Origin: SVEL01 sp045123575
GTDB taxonomy: Bacteria > Bacillota > Clostridia > Lachnospirales > Lachnospiraceae
Direction of reading: 5' to 3'
DNA length: 64,000 nucleotides
Assembly: GCA_045123575.1 (NCBI GenBank)
Contig: JBGVKG010000036.1
Span: 14,055 to 78,054, forward strand
The notes under the pieces are model-generated. The model had not been told where the DNA came from and searched no databases. It was given only the letters and a program-made list of their open reading frames with translations. Below, in pieces: positions 1-7,721 of the stretch. The position numbers and the translations under genes are program-made. The stretch's first letter is position 1. Each line of letters starts with the position of its first letter.

Positions 1-406
1 CACCCATATACCAGTTATCTATATCTTGATACTGTTCCTTGATACCATCTGCCGCATTAACATCAAATATAGCAAGATTAAATGGCATCTTAACCAACGC
101 ACATAAAATACCCTCTGCTGCCAGTTCCTTCATAAGCGGTTCGTATGCAGTATACTCAACCTTACCTCCTGGATAAAATATCAAACCTGCCATGGGATGC
201 TCTGGCTCATATATGATAGTTTTATCATCCAATGTCTTTATATCAAAATCTCCAACCACCTCATAGGCCGCTATAGCCTCATCATCTGCATGATAGTAAA
301 TGCTAACATAAACTCCACATATAAGTAACAGTGTTGCAAGTACACCTACTATACTTAATCCTATTATTTTCTTTTTATTCATTTTTGAGTTAGGTTTGCT
401 GCTCAT
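1..406 (-). CDS. Alpha/beta-hydrolase-like membrane-anchored protein (C-terminus missing)
   Basis: This gene runs off the left edge, so only about 135 N-terminal residues are visible. It starts with MSSKPNSKMNKKK followed by one hydrophobic segment (about residues 15-36), which suggests a signal anchor. The exported part contains LIFYPGGKVEYTAY, which resembles the start of alpha/beta-hydrolase domains where a GG or HG motif forms the oxyanion region; the catalytic serine would lie beyond the edge. It starts 10 bases after the stop of the HAAS-like gene and is probably the third gene of the PadR operon. The hydrolase assignment is inference from a short stretch; substrate unknown. Confidence 0.55.
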   Translation of the reverse strand, partial: MSSKPNSKMNKKKIIGLSIVGVLATLLLICGVYVSIYYHADDEAIAAYEVVGDFDIKTLDDKTIIYEPEHPMAGLIFYPGGKVEYTAYEPLMKELAAEGILCALVKMPFNLAIFDVNAADGIKEQYQDIDNWYMG

Positions 407-416
407 ATTCACCTTT

Positions 417-1439
417 CTATCTTTTCCCATATCTATATGTCTTATATGCTGTAATAGCTATTCCAAAAACATTAATTAAGCAAAATATACCTAGCATAAT
501 ATCATCAAATGTTTCTGTTCCCCAATAAAACAATATATCACCCTTAGCATACTCAGCCTTGTCTAATTCTATTAAAAGATTGGATGCAAACTGTGGATTC
601 CATATATCCATACACTTAAACAATATAACTGAACATATAGCCATTATACTGTTGCTAATAATACTGCTATACAATACCACCTTGCAATACTGACCATATA
701 CCAATCTCACCACTTCATCTACCAATCCTACTGCTAAGGACAAGATAAATATTGGTAATATTCTGCTCCACTGATCAAGATTAAAAACACAGCCGAGGCT
801 TTGCATTCCATTCTCTGTTTTTGTAAATACACCAAAAACCTCTGGCACGAATGCTAATATAGCTCCAAACGCAATAATAAAAATTATATTAACTACACTA
901 TCTGCGCGGCTAATAAGTGACTTTTTGTTAGGTACTGCTGGAAGTAAAGCAGGAGACCACTTTTCCTCTGGCTTAATATCTACCTTTACTTTTTTGTATT
1001 CAAGTATTCCAAAAATAATGGTAAGAACACCTATCATTGCACATCCACTAGAAACTATTGTTGATATACCTACCGCTATAAAGTTAGCAAAGAAATCTGC
1101 TACGTCTTCGGCACCCATAATACCTTCAACAATTCCTGCAACTACAGCCGATATAGACAGACCAATCAAGCCTATCTTCAGTATCCACATATAATTGTCA
1201 TAGTAATCAGGTCCAACAATATAGTTTTTGTCGCCTCTATACTTTTTAGCAAACTCTACTGGATCACCTAATCTGTTAAGTGCTTTCTCTAGCGAACATC
1301 CTTCCTCATTGCACATATCATCAATGAGAGTTTCTAGCTCAAGCTTAATCTCCTCTCTCATTTTCTGAGGAACACGCCTTGTCACCTCATATATGTATCT
1401 CTCTATCATATCCTTTTCATTCATATCTCTTCCACTCAT
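417..1439 (-). CDS. HAAS/DUF1700-like multi-pass membrane protein
   Basis: A 340-residue protein. The first 70 residues (ERYIYEVTRRVPQKMREEI and LGDPVEFAKKYRG) look like the HAAS signalling domain found in DUF1700-type proteins, a small helical module often encoded beside PadR regulators in Firmicutes. It is followed by several hydrophobic segments (roughly 85-110, 125-150, 180-205, 225-245, 255-280 and 310-330), so it is an integral membrane protein. The start codon overlaps the stop of the padR gene as ATGA, and GGAG lies 7 nt upstream, indicating translational coupling. Its biochemical role is not known; expression is probably set by the neighbouring PadR repressor. Confidence 0.7.
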   Translation of the reverse strand: MSGRDMNEKDMIERYIYEVTRRVPQKMREEIKLELETLIDDMCNEEGCSLEKALNRLGDPVEFAKKYRGDKNYIVGPDYYDNYMWILKIGLIGLSISAVVAGIVEGIMGAEDVADFFANFIAVGISTIVSSGCAMIGVLTIIFGILEYKKVKVDIKPEEKWSPALLPAVPNKKSLISRADSVVNIIFIIAFGAILAFVPEVFGVFTKTENGMQSLGCVFNLDQWSRILPIFILSLAVGLVDEVVRLVYGQYCKVVLYSSIISNSIMAICSVILFKCMDIWNPQFASNLLIELDKAEYAKGDILFYWGTETFDDIMLGIFCLINVFGIAITAYKTYRYGKR

Positions 1440-1774
1440 TCTTTTTCTCCTCCTATTAAGCTTCTAATTCCTTGTGACATCTTTTCCCACTGATTAGCTA
1501 ACTCTTCGTAAACAGAGTCACCATAAACTGTTCTCTTATAATACTTACGTGGTTTTGCCTCATCTGTATTCCATTCACTACACAGCAGTTCTTGCTTCTC
1601 CAATCGTCGAAGTAACGGATATAATGTGTTTGCATCAATGGTTATCCCCTTTTCCTCTAGGCATTGTACTAAAGCATATCCATACCTAGCCTCACCCAGC
1701 TGGCTTAGAACACACAGTATCAACGTACCTCTTCTTAACTCTGATAGCAAACTATCAAGCAAATCTTTTTCCAT
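1436..1774 (-). CDS. PadR-family transcriptional regulator
   Basis: A 112-residue PadR-type winged-helix regulator. It shows the family layout: an N-terminal helix leading into LRRGTLILCVLSQLG, then GYALVQCLEEKG, the recognition-helix region NTLYPLLRRLEKQ, and the wing with RKYYKRT. I place the start at the ATG at 1774 (MEKDLL), preceded by AGGAGAG at 8 nt spacing; an in-frame ATG at 1807 lies inside the -10 box and cannot be used. The gene leads a three-gene operon with a HAAS-like membrane protein and a hydrolase-like protein. An inverted repeat between -35 and -10 suggests autorepression. The ligand is unknown. Confidence 0.85.
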   Translation of the reverse strand: MEKDLLDSLLSELRRGTLILCVLSQLGEARYGYALVQCLEEKGITIDANTLYPLLRRLEKQELLCSEWNTDEAKPRKYYKRTVYGDSVYEELANQWEKMSQGIRSLIGGEKE

Positions 1775-1805
1775 ACATTTATCTCTCCTTATATTGTGTG
1801 ACATC

Positions 1806-1835
1806 ATTATACTGTATACCGCACAGTATTGTCAA
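1806..1835 (-). promoter_or_regulatory. SigA-type promoter of the padR operon
   Basis: On the minus strand TTGACA (1830-1835) and TATAAT (1806-1811) are separated by 18 nt. Both boxes match the housekeeping consensus. The position rules out a padR start at 1807 and supports the start at 1774. Confidence 0.8.
1809..1829. promoter_or_regulatory. Probable PadR operator
   Basis: A perfect inverted repeat ATACTGT-7 nt-ACAGTAT fills the spacer between -35 and -10 of the padR promoter. PadR repressors usually bind short palindromes in their own promoters, so autorepression is the likely function. Binding by this PadR is inferred from position only. Confidence 0.65.
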
Positions 1836-1849
1836 GAGTAAAGTATTTT

Positions 1850-1896
1850 AAAAGAAAAAAATTGTCTATGTTGCAAACTAACACAACATAGACAAT
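1850..1896 (-). terminator. Rho-independent terminator after the amino-acid ABC operon
   Basis: A 13-bp perfect stem (1861-1873 with 1884-1896) and a 10-nt loop are followed, reading on the minus strand, by a run of T residues (1850-1860). It lies just beyond the stop of the ATPase gene at 1911. Confidence 0.85.
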
Positions 1897-1910
1897 CCTT
1901 ATGCTTAACT

Positions 1911-2687
1911 CTATAACACCTTTGACAAAAACTCTCTAAGTCTCTGGTTCTTAGGATTATTAAATATCTCCTCTGGTGTACCGCTTTCTGCTATCTTGCC
2001 TTGGTCGAAGAATATTACTCTACTGGCAACCTCTCTGGCAAAGCCCATCTCATGAGTTACACAAAGCATTGTAATACCACTACCTGCTAGGTCCTTCATT
2101 ACATCCAAAACCTCTCCTACCATCTCAGGATCAAGAGCCGATGTTGGCTCATCAAAAAGAATTGCTTCTGGCTCCATAGCTAGAGCTCTACATATAGCCA
2201 CTCTCTGCTTCTGTCCACCTGATAACTGACTTGGATAGGCGTCTATCTTATCCATAAGACCAACTCTAGTAAGCAGTTCCTTCGCTTTAGCCTCTGCCTC
2301 CTGCTTTGTCTTACCCTTAAGCTCCATAGGTCCAATAGTAAGGTTTCTAAGGATAGTCATATGTGGAAACAGATTAAAGTTCTGGAATACCATCATCATC
2401 TTCTGTCTCTGCTTATTTATATCTACCTTCTTATCATTGATATTCACACCATCTATAAAGATTTCTCCACCTGTAGGCTCTTCCAAATGATTAATACAAC
2501 GAAGGAATGTTGATTTACCACAGCCTGACGGTCCGATTATGGCTAATACTTCACCTCTCTTTATATCGATGTCTATACCATCTAATACATTTAATTCATT
2601 AAAAGATTTCTTAAGGTCACGGATGCTTATCATAATATCATCATTTATACCATAATCCATAACATTCATATTCATATTATCTGCCAT
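1911..2687 (-). CDS. glnQ: Polar amino-acid ABC transporter ATPase (GlnQ-like)
   Basis: A 258-residue ABC ATPase that powers uptake of polar amino acids through the permease encoded directly upstream. It contains Walker A GPSGCGKST (residues 52-60), the signature LSGGQKQR, Walker B ILFDEPTSALD and a switch histidine in VTHEMGFA; VFQNFNLFPHMT is typical of the GlnQ/HisP group. The N-terminus carries an extension of about 18 residues before the usual start of the domain. The gene overlaps the end of the binding protein-permease gene by 11 bp, with GAGGAGG upstream, so the two are translationally coupled. Substrate specificity cannot be read from the ATPase; glutamine is only one option. Confidence 0.9.
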   Translation of the reverse strand: MADNMNMNVMDYGINDDIMISIRDLKKSFNELNVLDGIDIDIKRGEVLAIIGPSGCGKSTFLRCINHLEEPTGGEIFIDGVNINDKKVDINKQRQKMMMVFQNFNLFPHMTILRNLTIGPMELKGKTKQEAEAKAKELLTRVGLMDKIDAYPSQLSGGQKQRVAICRALAMEPEAILFDEPTSALDPEMVGEVLDVMKDLAGSGITMLCVTHEMGFAREVASRVIFFDQGKIAESGTPEEIFNNPKNQRLREFLSKVL

Positions 2688-4197
2688 CCTTCTTCAACCT
2701 CCTCTCAAGTCTTCCTACAAGTGCTGTAAGTATCATAACTATCGCCAAGTACACCAATGCTACCGCTATAAGTGGTGGGAACGCATCATATGTACGACTT
2801 CTAATATAGTCTGCACCTCTAGTCATATCCATAATGCCTATGTATCCTGATATAGATGTTTCCTTTATAAGTACGATAAGCTCATTACCTATCGCTGGAA
2901 GCACATTTTTGATAGCCTGTGGCAATATGAAATGTCTCATAGTCTGTACATAATTAAATCCAAGGCTTCTGCCTGCCTCAAACTGGCCGTTATCAATAGA
3001 CATAATACCCGAACGAACTATCTCTGTCATATAAGCTGCAGAGTTAAGACCAAATGCCAATACCGCTACAAGCACCTTATCTATATTGGTCGATGCAAAT
3101 ATTACATAATAGATAATGAGGAGCTGTATCATAACAGGAGTTCCTCTGATAATAGTTACATAAGCTTTCACTAGCATATTTAAGAACTTAAGCTTACCTG
3201 TCTTGTCACTTGTAGCTCTGATGATAGCAAATACGAAACCAAATGCTACACCGATAACTACGGCAAAAAAGCTTATCTCAAGTGTTGTAAGAAGACCTTC
3301 CACTATGTATTTCCAACGGCTATCCTTTATGAAGTTATTCTCAAGTCTCTCCCATGAGAAGAAACCAAGTTCATCACTTAATCCATTTCTAACAACAATA
3401 ACCTGTGTAGATGTAGTGTAGCTGTCAGTAAAGTTAATGCTTTTTAATCTATCCTCTGTCACAGTCATACCAGCCATACCTATATCAGCCTTACCCGAGC
3501 TAACCGCTGTGATGATAGAATCAAACTCCATATCCTCTATCTCAAGCTCCATACCAAGAATGTCTGATATAGCAAGTGCCAAATCTGCATCTATACCAAT
3601 TATCTCGCCACCTTCTACATATTCATATGGTTCGAAGGCTGCATTAGTAGCCATAACAAGTGTACCCTTTGACTTATCAGTTCCCTCTGGTGTCACATAT
3701 TTGTAGCTACCCTTATTATCACCGATATAGTTATCGATAATCTTTTGCATAGTTCCGTTACTCTTGAGTTCCCTAAGTGCCTCATTGACCTTTTCTAATA
3801 ACTCAGTATTCTCCTTTGCTATTGCAATAGCATAGTCCTCCTTAGTAAACTCTTCTTCAAGAATAGATAAGTCTCTATTCAATGCTACAAAGGCTTCTGC
3901 TGGAAGCTTATCTATAACAACACACTCTACCTTTCCCTGTTTTAAGGACTGTATAGCGTCTGCTCCCTTATTAAACTGTTCTATCCTTGCCTCCGTAAAG
4001 TCAGATACGTATATATCGCCTGTAGTTCCTAACTGTACGCCTATGCTTGTTGTTGTTAAATCATCAACACATGTTACATTTGACTTGCCTACTGGCTCGC
4101 TAGAACATGCTGTCATCGTTAATGCTGACAGGCTGGCTGTGATGAGCAACAGAAGCATTGCTAATGTTCTCTTTTTTGTTGAATTTTTGAAATTCAT
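2677..4197 (-). CDS. Amino-acid ABC binding protein-permease fusion with permuted binding domain
   Basis: A 506-residue protein joining a type II solute-binding domain to a HisM/GlnP-type permease. Residues 1-31 form a lipoprotein signal ending in MTAC. The halves of the binding domain are in reverse order. Residues 44-158 (DDLTTTSIGVQLGTTG to MQKIIDNYI) match what is normally the C-terminal half. Residues 177-270 (KGTLVMATNAAFEPYEY, GIDADLA, GKADIGMAGMT, INFTDSY) match what is normally the N-terminal half. The permease (about 290-505) has three to five membrane segments and the EAA-type loop EAGRSLGFNYVQTM...LPQA. It forms the importer with the ATPase encoded next. The reading frame is intact. 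The permutation is visible directly; substrate is inferred as a polar amino acid. Confidence 0.9.
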   Translation of the reverse strand: MNFKNSTKKRTLAMLLLLITASLSALTMTACSSEPVGKSNVTCVDDLTTTSIGVQLGTTGDIYVSDFTEARIEQFNKGADAIQSLKQGKVECVVIDKLPAEAFVALNRDLSILEEEFTKEDYAIAIAKENTELLEKVNEALRELKSNGTMQKIIDNYIGDNKGSYKYVTPEGTDKSKGTLVMATNAAFEPYEYVEGGEIIGIDADLALAISDILGMELEIEDMEFDSIITAVSSGKADIGMAGMTVTEDRLKSINFTDSYTTSTQVIVVRNGLSDELGFFSWERLENNFIKDSRWKYIVEGLLTTLEISFFAVVIGVAFGFVFAIIRATSDKTGKLKFLNMLVKAYVTIIRGTPVMIQLLIIYYVIFASTNIDKVLVAVLAFGLNSAAYMTEIVRSGIMSIDNGQFEAGRSLGFNYVQTMRHFILPQAIKNVLPAIGNELIVLIKETSISGYIGIMDMTRGADYIRSRTYDAFPPLIAVALVYLAIVMILTALVGRLERRLKKDGR

Positions 4198-4229
4198 AGT
4201 GTCATCCTTTCTTTAATTTATATATTAGA

Positions 4230-5606
4230 TTATTTATATACATCTTCTAATGTGATAAGTATTCTATCATCATTAGGTTCACATTTAAACCCTGATTTTG
4301 AAATAAATCCATACCTATAACACGGAATTCCAGATTGCTTTATCTGAGATATCTCTTCATTTACCACAGCTTCCGTCACTGGCTCCTTACGAAACTTCAC
4401 CTCATAGAAAATGTACCCTTTGTCATCTAATGTTACAATATCAAATTCTCCATTAGTTTTATTTATAGGGTCGTCATAGTAATATTTACCTATTTTCTCA
4501 AATATCTCATCTATGTTTCCAGATATATTACATCTTATAAGATATTGCTTACATATATCTTCAAAAACTCGCGGAATATGTTGTGTTTCAAAATCCTCTT
4601 CTATATATTTCTTATAAAAAACTTCTGAATCCATAATATTCATTCTTGAAATATTTCTGAAAATGTATTTGTAATAAAACAAAGATAGGTTGTCCGATAT
4701 AAAATAACCTGCTCTCTTTTTGTTATTCTCATCATTAATAGGTGCTTCTTTTTTTACCACATCCATTTTAATAAGTTTCTCAAGAATATCAACCAATGTT
4801 GGACCACTTGAAACGTTAGAATGACCCAAGATATCTTTGTACCTTGAATATCCCTTTGACAATGCCTCAAACACTTCATTAGCATTGGTTATCTTTGATA
4901 TCTCCGAGCTTAAGTACATAGATACCTCATTCTCTAATCTAGCTCCAGGCGATGCAATTAAACCTATAATATTTTCTTTTACACTTTTTTTAGCATCAAT
5001 CAACCTATTATAATACGGAATTCCACCAAATACACTATATAATCTTACCTTATCTTCATCAGAGAAATCTTGATAAAACAATGCGGATTCATAATAATCC
5101 ATCGGCTTTAAATTAATGGTTAAATCAATTCTTCCAAACAATGGACTTTGCTTTTCTAACAACTCCTTCATGGTATCCACATAGGAGCCACATATTATCA
5201 ATTTCATCAATGAAGTATCTTTGTACTTATCTATCATTGACTGTAATATGCTATCTAGACCCTTGACATTCTCTCTCAGATACGAATATTCATCAAGCAC
5301 AAGTATTAATTTCTCACTCTCCGCCCTTTTAAACAGATAATCTAACAATTCTTCCATAGAACGGAAGAAAGGCTTAGGAAAATCGAAGATATCACCTATT
5401 ATTTCCGATAAACTTTCTATATTGCTATTCTCTGTAGTTTGCTTGCATTCATAATAAATGCTTTGCACATCTGTTTCTTTTAACACTTGCTTTATAAGCT
5501 CACTCTTACCAATACGCCTTCTACCATATATAAGCGAGACCATCTGCTCGTCCTTTTTTATAGTATCAAGCATAACTTTTCTTTCTCTTTCTCGTCCATA
5601 AAACAC
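4230..5606 (-). CDS. Archaeal-type P-loop ATPase with DUF234-like C-terminal domain
   Basis: About 458 residues. The N-terminus FYGRERER and Walker A YGRRRIGKSEL (near residue 35), Walker B LILVLDEYSYL (near 105) and sensor LIICGSYVDTM place it in the ATPase_2 (archaeal ATPase) family. The middle is winged-helix-like (YKDILGHSNVSSGPTLVDILEKL). The C-terminus has GEFDIVTLDDKGYIFYEVKFR, whose E-D-EVK arrangement resembles a PD-(D/E)xK nuclease fold as in DUF234. Two GTG codons are possible starts. I prefer 5606, because the one at 5615 is only about 2 nt from the GAGAGG. Function is not established for the family. It has its own strong promoter. Confidence 0.8.
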   Translation of the reverse strand: MFYGRERERKVMLDTIKKDEQMVSLIYGRRRIGKSELIKQVLKETDVQSIYYECKQTTENSNIESLSEIIGDIFDFPKPFFRSMEELLDYLFKRAESEKLILVLDEYSYLRENVKGLDSILQSMIDKYKDTSLMKLIICGSYVDTMKELLEKQSPLFGRIDLTINLKPMDYYESALFYQDFSDEDKVRLYSVFGGIPYYNRLIDAKKSVKENIIGLIASPGARLENEVSMYLSSEISKITNANEVFEALSKGYSRYKDILGHSNVSSGPTLVDILEKLIKMDVVKKEAPINDENNKKRAGYFISDNLSLFYYKYIFRNISRMNIMDSEVFYKKYIEEDFETQHIPRVFEDICKQYLIRCNISGNIDEIFEKIGKYYYDDPINKTNGEFDIVTLDDKGYIFYEVKFRKEPVTEAVVNEEISQIKQSGIPCYRYGFISKSGFKCEPNDDRILITLEDVYK

Positions 5607-5649
5607 TATTATCACCGCCTCTCTATTAATATTTTATAATATTTTCTTG

Positions 5650-5678
5650 ATTATAATATTAATATTCTTTTTTGTCAA
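5650..5678 (-). promoter_or_regulatory. SigA-type promoter of the ATPase gene
   Basis: On the minus strand TTGACA (5673-5678), a 17-nt spacer and TATAAT (5650-5655) give a consensus promoter. A hairpin with 10-bp arms (5679-5721) abuts its -35 box. The promoter may also serve the amino-acid ABC genes, since the 32-nt gap before them shows no clear promoter. Confidence 0.85.
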
Positions 5679-5721
5679 TTTTTATTCGGTCGCAACCGAG
5701 TCGATTTGTTTCGAATAAAAA
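5679..5721. repeat. Inverted repeat abutting the -35 box
   Basis: TTTTTATTCG at 5679-5688 is exactly complementary to CGAATAAAAA at 5712-5721, with an inner GGTCGCAACC. It ends one base from the -35 box at 5673-5678, so it could be an operator or a cruciform. No protein is known for it. Confidence 0.6.
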
Positions 5722-5729
5722 TTATTATC

Positions 5730-6121
5730 AAAAAAAGACATAGATGCAAATAAACTTGCCATTACTCCTACGTATTATCTGCGTCCTCTGAGCTCGTCTC
5801 GAATTCAGTCGCTCCGCTCCTTACTTCTCGACCATCTCAGCCATCCTATGATTTCAGAATATATAAAAAAGAGCGTCTGACAAGTAAACTTGCCATTCGG
5901 TTTCCTCACCCGTTCTCAAAGAGATAATATTGCGCCAATGTCTCTTTTCGTCTCGATTCTGGTCGCTTCGCTCCCTTCATCTCGCCCAACTCGACATTGC
6001 CTATGAACGCAAAAAAAGACACAGATGCAAGTAAACTTGCCATTACTCCTACGTATTATCTGCGTCCTCTGAGCTCGTCTCGAATTCAGTCGCTCCGCTC
6101 CTTACTTCTCGACCATCTCAG
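5730..6121. repeat. Repeat array of terminator-like units downstream of rpsI
   Basis: This 590-bp gene-free stretch holds two 111-bp direct copies (5730-5840 and 6011-6121, offset 281 bp) that differ at only about two positions. Each begins on the minus strand as a hairpin, GACGCAGAT pairing with ATCTRTGTC, followed by seven T residues. Between them lies a diverged unit (5862-5900). All share a core close to GCAAGTAAACTTGC, which recurs inside the rpsI terminator. The second half of each copy is another imperfect palindrome with CTGAG/CTCAG ends. It appears to be a mobile or duplicating intergenic repeat that can act as terminators. Confidence 0.75.
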
Positions 6122-6145
6122 ATTCCTATGGAATCGCGAATATAC

Positions 6146-6182
6146 AAAAAGAGCCAGCCGCAAGTAAACTTGCTTCTGGCTC
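6146..6182 (-). terminator. Rho-independent terminator of rplM-rpsI
   Basis: GAGCCAG (6151-6157) pairs with CTGGCTC (6176-6182), enclosing a second stem GCAAGT/ACTTGC. On the minus strand five T residues follow (6146-6150). It starts 31 nt after the rpsI stop. The loop stem is the same core as in the neighbouring repeat array. Confidence 0.9.
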
Positions 6183-6212
6183 TCTTTCCATATCCGCGTT
6201 CCGCAGATAATA

Positions 6213-6614
6213 CTATCTCTTGCTGAACTGTGGAGCTCTTCTCGCTGCCTTTAAACCTGGCTTCTTTCTTTCCTTCATTCTTGGATCTCTTGTTAAGAAT
6301 CCTTCCTTCTTTAATGTTGGTCTGAAATCTGCATCTGCCTGTAATAAAGCTCTTGCAACACCATGTCTGATAGCACCAGCCTGGCCTGTGTAACCACCGC
6401 CGTGTACGTTAACTAAAACGTCATACTTATCAGCTGTCTCTGTAGCTACTAATGGCTGACGAACGATAACCTTCAATGTCTCAAGACCGAAGTACTCATC
6501 GATGTCTCTCTTATTTATAGTAACCTTACCTGTACCAGGTACTAAATATACTCTTGCGATACTGCTCTTTCTTCTACCTGTTCCGTAGAACTTTGAATTT
6601 GCTTTCTTAGCCAC
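6213..6614 (-). CDS. rpsI: 30S ribosomal protein S9
   Basis: 133 residues, the usual length. Recognised by FYGTGRRKSSIARV near the N-terminus, NVHGGGYTGQAGAIRHG in the middle and the basic C-terminal tail ending PQFSKR, whose last arginine contacts P-site tRNA in the 30S subunit. A GGAGG element precedes the ATG. It lies 24 bp downstream of rplM, the near-universal partner, and shares the rplM promoter and leader. A strong terminator follows 30 nt after the stop. Confidence 0.98.
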   Translation of the reverse strand: MAKKANSKFYGTGRRKSSIARVYLVPGTGKVTINKRDIDEYFGLETLKVIVRQPLVATETADKYDVLVNVHGGGYTGQAGAIRHGVARALLQADADFRPTLKKEGFLTRDPRMKERKKPGLKAARRAPQFSKR

Positions 6615-6638
6615 TGTTATTTCCTCCTTCCAGATCTA

Positions 6639-7067
6639 TTAGAATGTTAATGTCTCAGGCTTCTGAGCTGCATGTGGATGCTCTGCTCCAGCGTATACGT
6701 GAAGCTTTGTGTACATCTGTCTTCCTAAAGGTCCCTTTGGAAGCATACCCTTAACTGCATGCTCGATAACTCTTTCAGGATGCTTAGCTAACATTTCCTT
6801 TAATGTAGTTTCCTTTAAGCCACCTACATAGTCTGAATGATGGTAGTAAACCTTCTGATCCATCTTCTTACCTGTAACAGCAATCTTCTCAGCGTTAACT
6901 ACGATTACATAGTCACCTGCATCGATGTGTGGTGTGTACTCTGGCTTATTCTTTCCTCTTAAAACCTTAGCGATCTCAGCTGAAAGACGACCAAGTGTAC
7001 AGCCTGTAGCGTCAACTACATACCATTTTCTTTCAATTTTCTCTGGATTAGCCATAAATGTCTTCAT
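6639..7067 (-). CDS. rplM: 50S ribosomal protein L13
   Basis: 142 residues. L13 is an early 50S assembly protein that binds 23S rRNA. The sequence shows ERKWYVVDATGCTLGRLSAEIA, HIDAGDYVIVVNAEKI, and HAVKGMLPKGPLGRQM, all hallmark L13 blocks. AGGAGG stands 8 nt before the ATG. It is the first gene of rplM-rpsI and follows a 190-nt structured leader downstream of a consensus promoter, so expression is probably autoregulated through the leader. Confidence 0.98.
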   Translation of the reverse strand: MKTFMANPEKIERKWYVVDATGCTLGRLSAEIAKVLRGKNKPEYTPHIDAGDYVIVVNAEKIAVTGKKMDQKVYYHHSDYVGGLKETTLKEMLAKHPERVIEHAVKGMLPKGPLGRQMYTKLHVYAGAEHPHAAQKPETLTF

Positions 7068-7099
7068 TGGTTATTCCTCCTATAAGTTTGATTAAAATA

Positions 7100-7262
7100 T
7101 TATTCTTGGCTTTCAAGATTCCACTAGAGAATAGAGAAAACCCGAACTGCCTTTGGCAGCTCCTCCAACATATCTGCTTCGGTCTGTGAGATAAACCTTA
7201 CAGATTAGCAACTTGTGGTATCCTATGCACGATAATCAGTCAGTACGCAGGCTGCCACAATT
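7100..7262 (-). ncRNA. Probable L13 leader (ribosomal protein leader RNA)
   Basis: The untranslated leader between the promoter and rplM can fold. TTGTGG and CCACAA close a domain near its 5' end (about 7214-7262), and a later stem GCTGCC-AAA-GGCAGTTCGGG followed by TTTT resembles an attenuator. Firmicutes are known to have an L13 leader in this position. The match is by position and general fold; I could not run the covariance model. Confidence 0.6.
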
Positions 7263-7266
7263 AAAC

Positions 7267-7295
7267 ATTATATTTCAATTGTTATATATTGTCAA
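7267..7295 (-). promoter_or_regulatory. SigA-type promoter of rplM-rpsI
   Basis: On the minus strand TTGACA (7290-7295), a 17-nt spacer and TATAAT (7267-7272) match the housekeeping consensus exactly. Confidence 0.92.
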
Positions 7296-7361
7296 ACGTT
7301 TTTTCCTATATTTTCGATATTTTTTTGAACTAATGTAAATTATCTTCTTGGTGGCACATTT

Positions 7362-7703
7362 CTAGAAATTATTTCCGTTCCATCCCCAGTCACTTACACC
7401 GTGATATGTCACATACACCTTGTTAGCCGGTATACCTAATTCTTTCTCATATAGTTCACATATCTTAGCAGTCATCGTCTCATAAGCTGACTTAGTACCA
7501 TTTCCAAATAGGCTAACTGATACATAAGCACCCTTGTCTAACTTATTTCCACCCATATACAAGTCATAATTATCTTCGAAGCCTACCATAAGGAAACTCT
7601 CCGGCTTATTTAATATAGCCATTGCCTTTCCAAACTCAGTCTTCAATATATCTCTCTTCTCCTGTGGTACTGATATTGTTATCTTTGAATCTATAAATGG
7701 CAT
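7362..7703 (-). CDS. MIF-like (macrophage migration inhibitory factor family) protein
   Basis: 113 residues, the family's usual size. The catalytic Pro2 directly after the start methionine (MPFI), the central KPESFLMVGFEDN block and the C-terminal NKVYVTYHGVSDWGWNG match the tautomerase/MIF fold, in which Pro2 acts as base for keto-enol tautomerisation of phenylpyruvate-type substrates. AGGAGG precedes the ATG. The gene lies 18 bp after truA on the same strand and is probably the last gene of the ecf-truA operon; no clear terminator follows before the rplM promoter. Bacterial MIFs are scattered and their physiological role is not settled. Confidence 0.85.
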   Translation of the reverse strand: MPFIDSKITISVPQEKRDILKTEFGKAMAILNKPESFLMVGFEDNYDLYMGGNKLDKGAYVSVSLFGNGTKSAYETMTAKICELYEKELGIPANKVYVTYHGVSDWGWNGNNF

Positions 7704-7721
7704 AATTTATTCCTCCTATAA

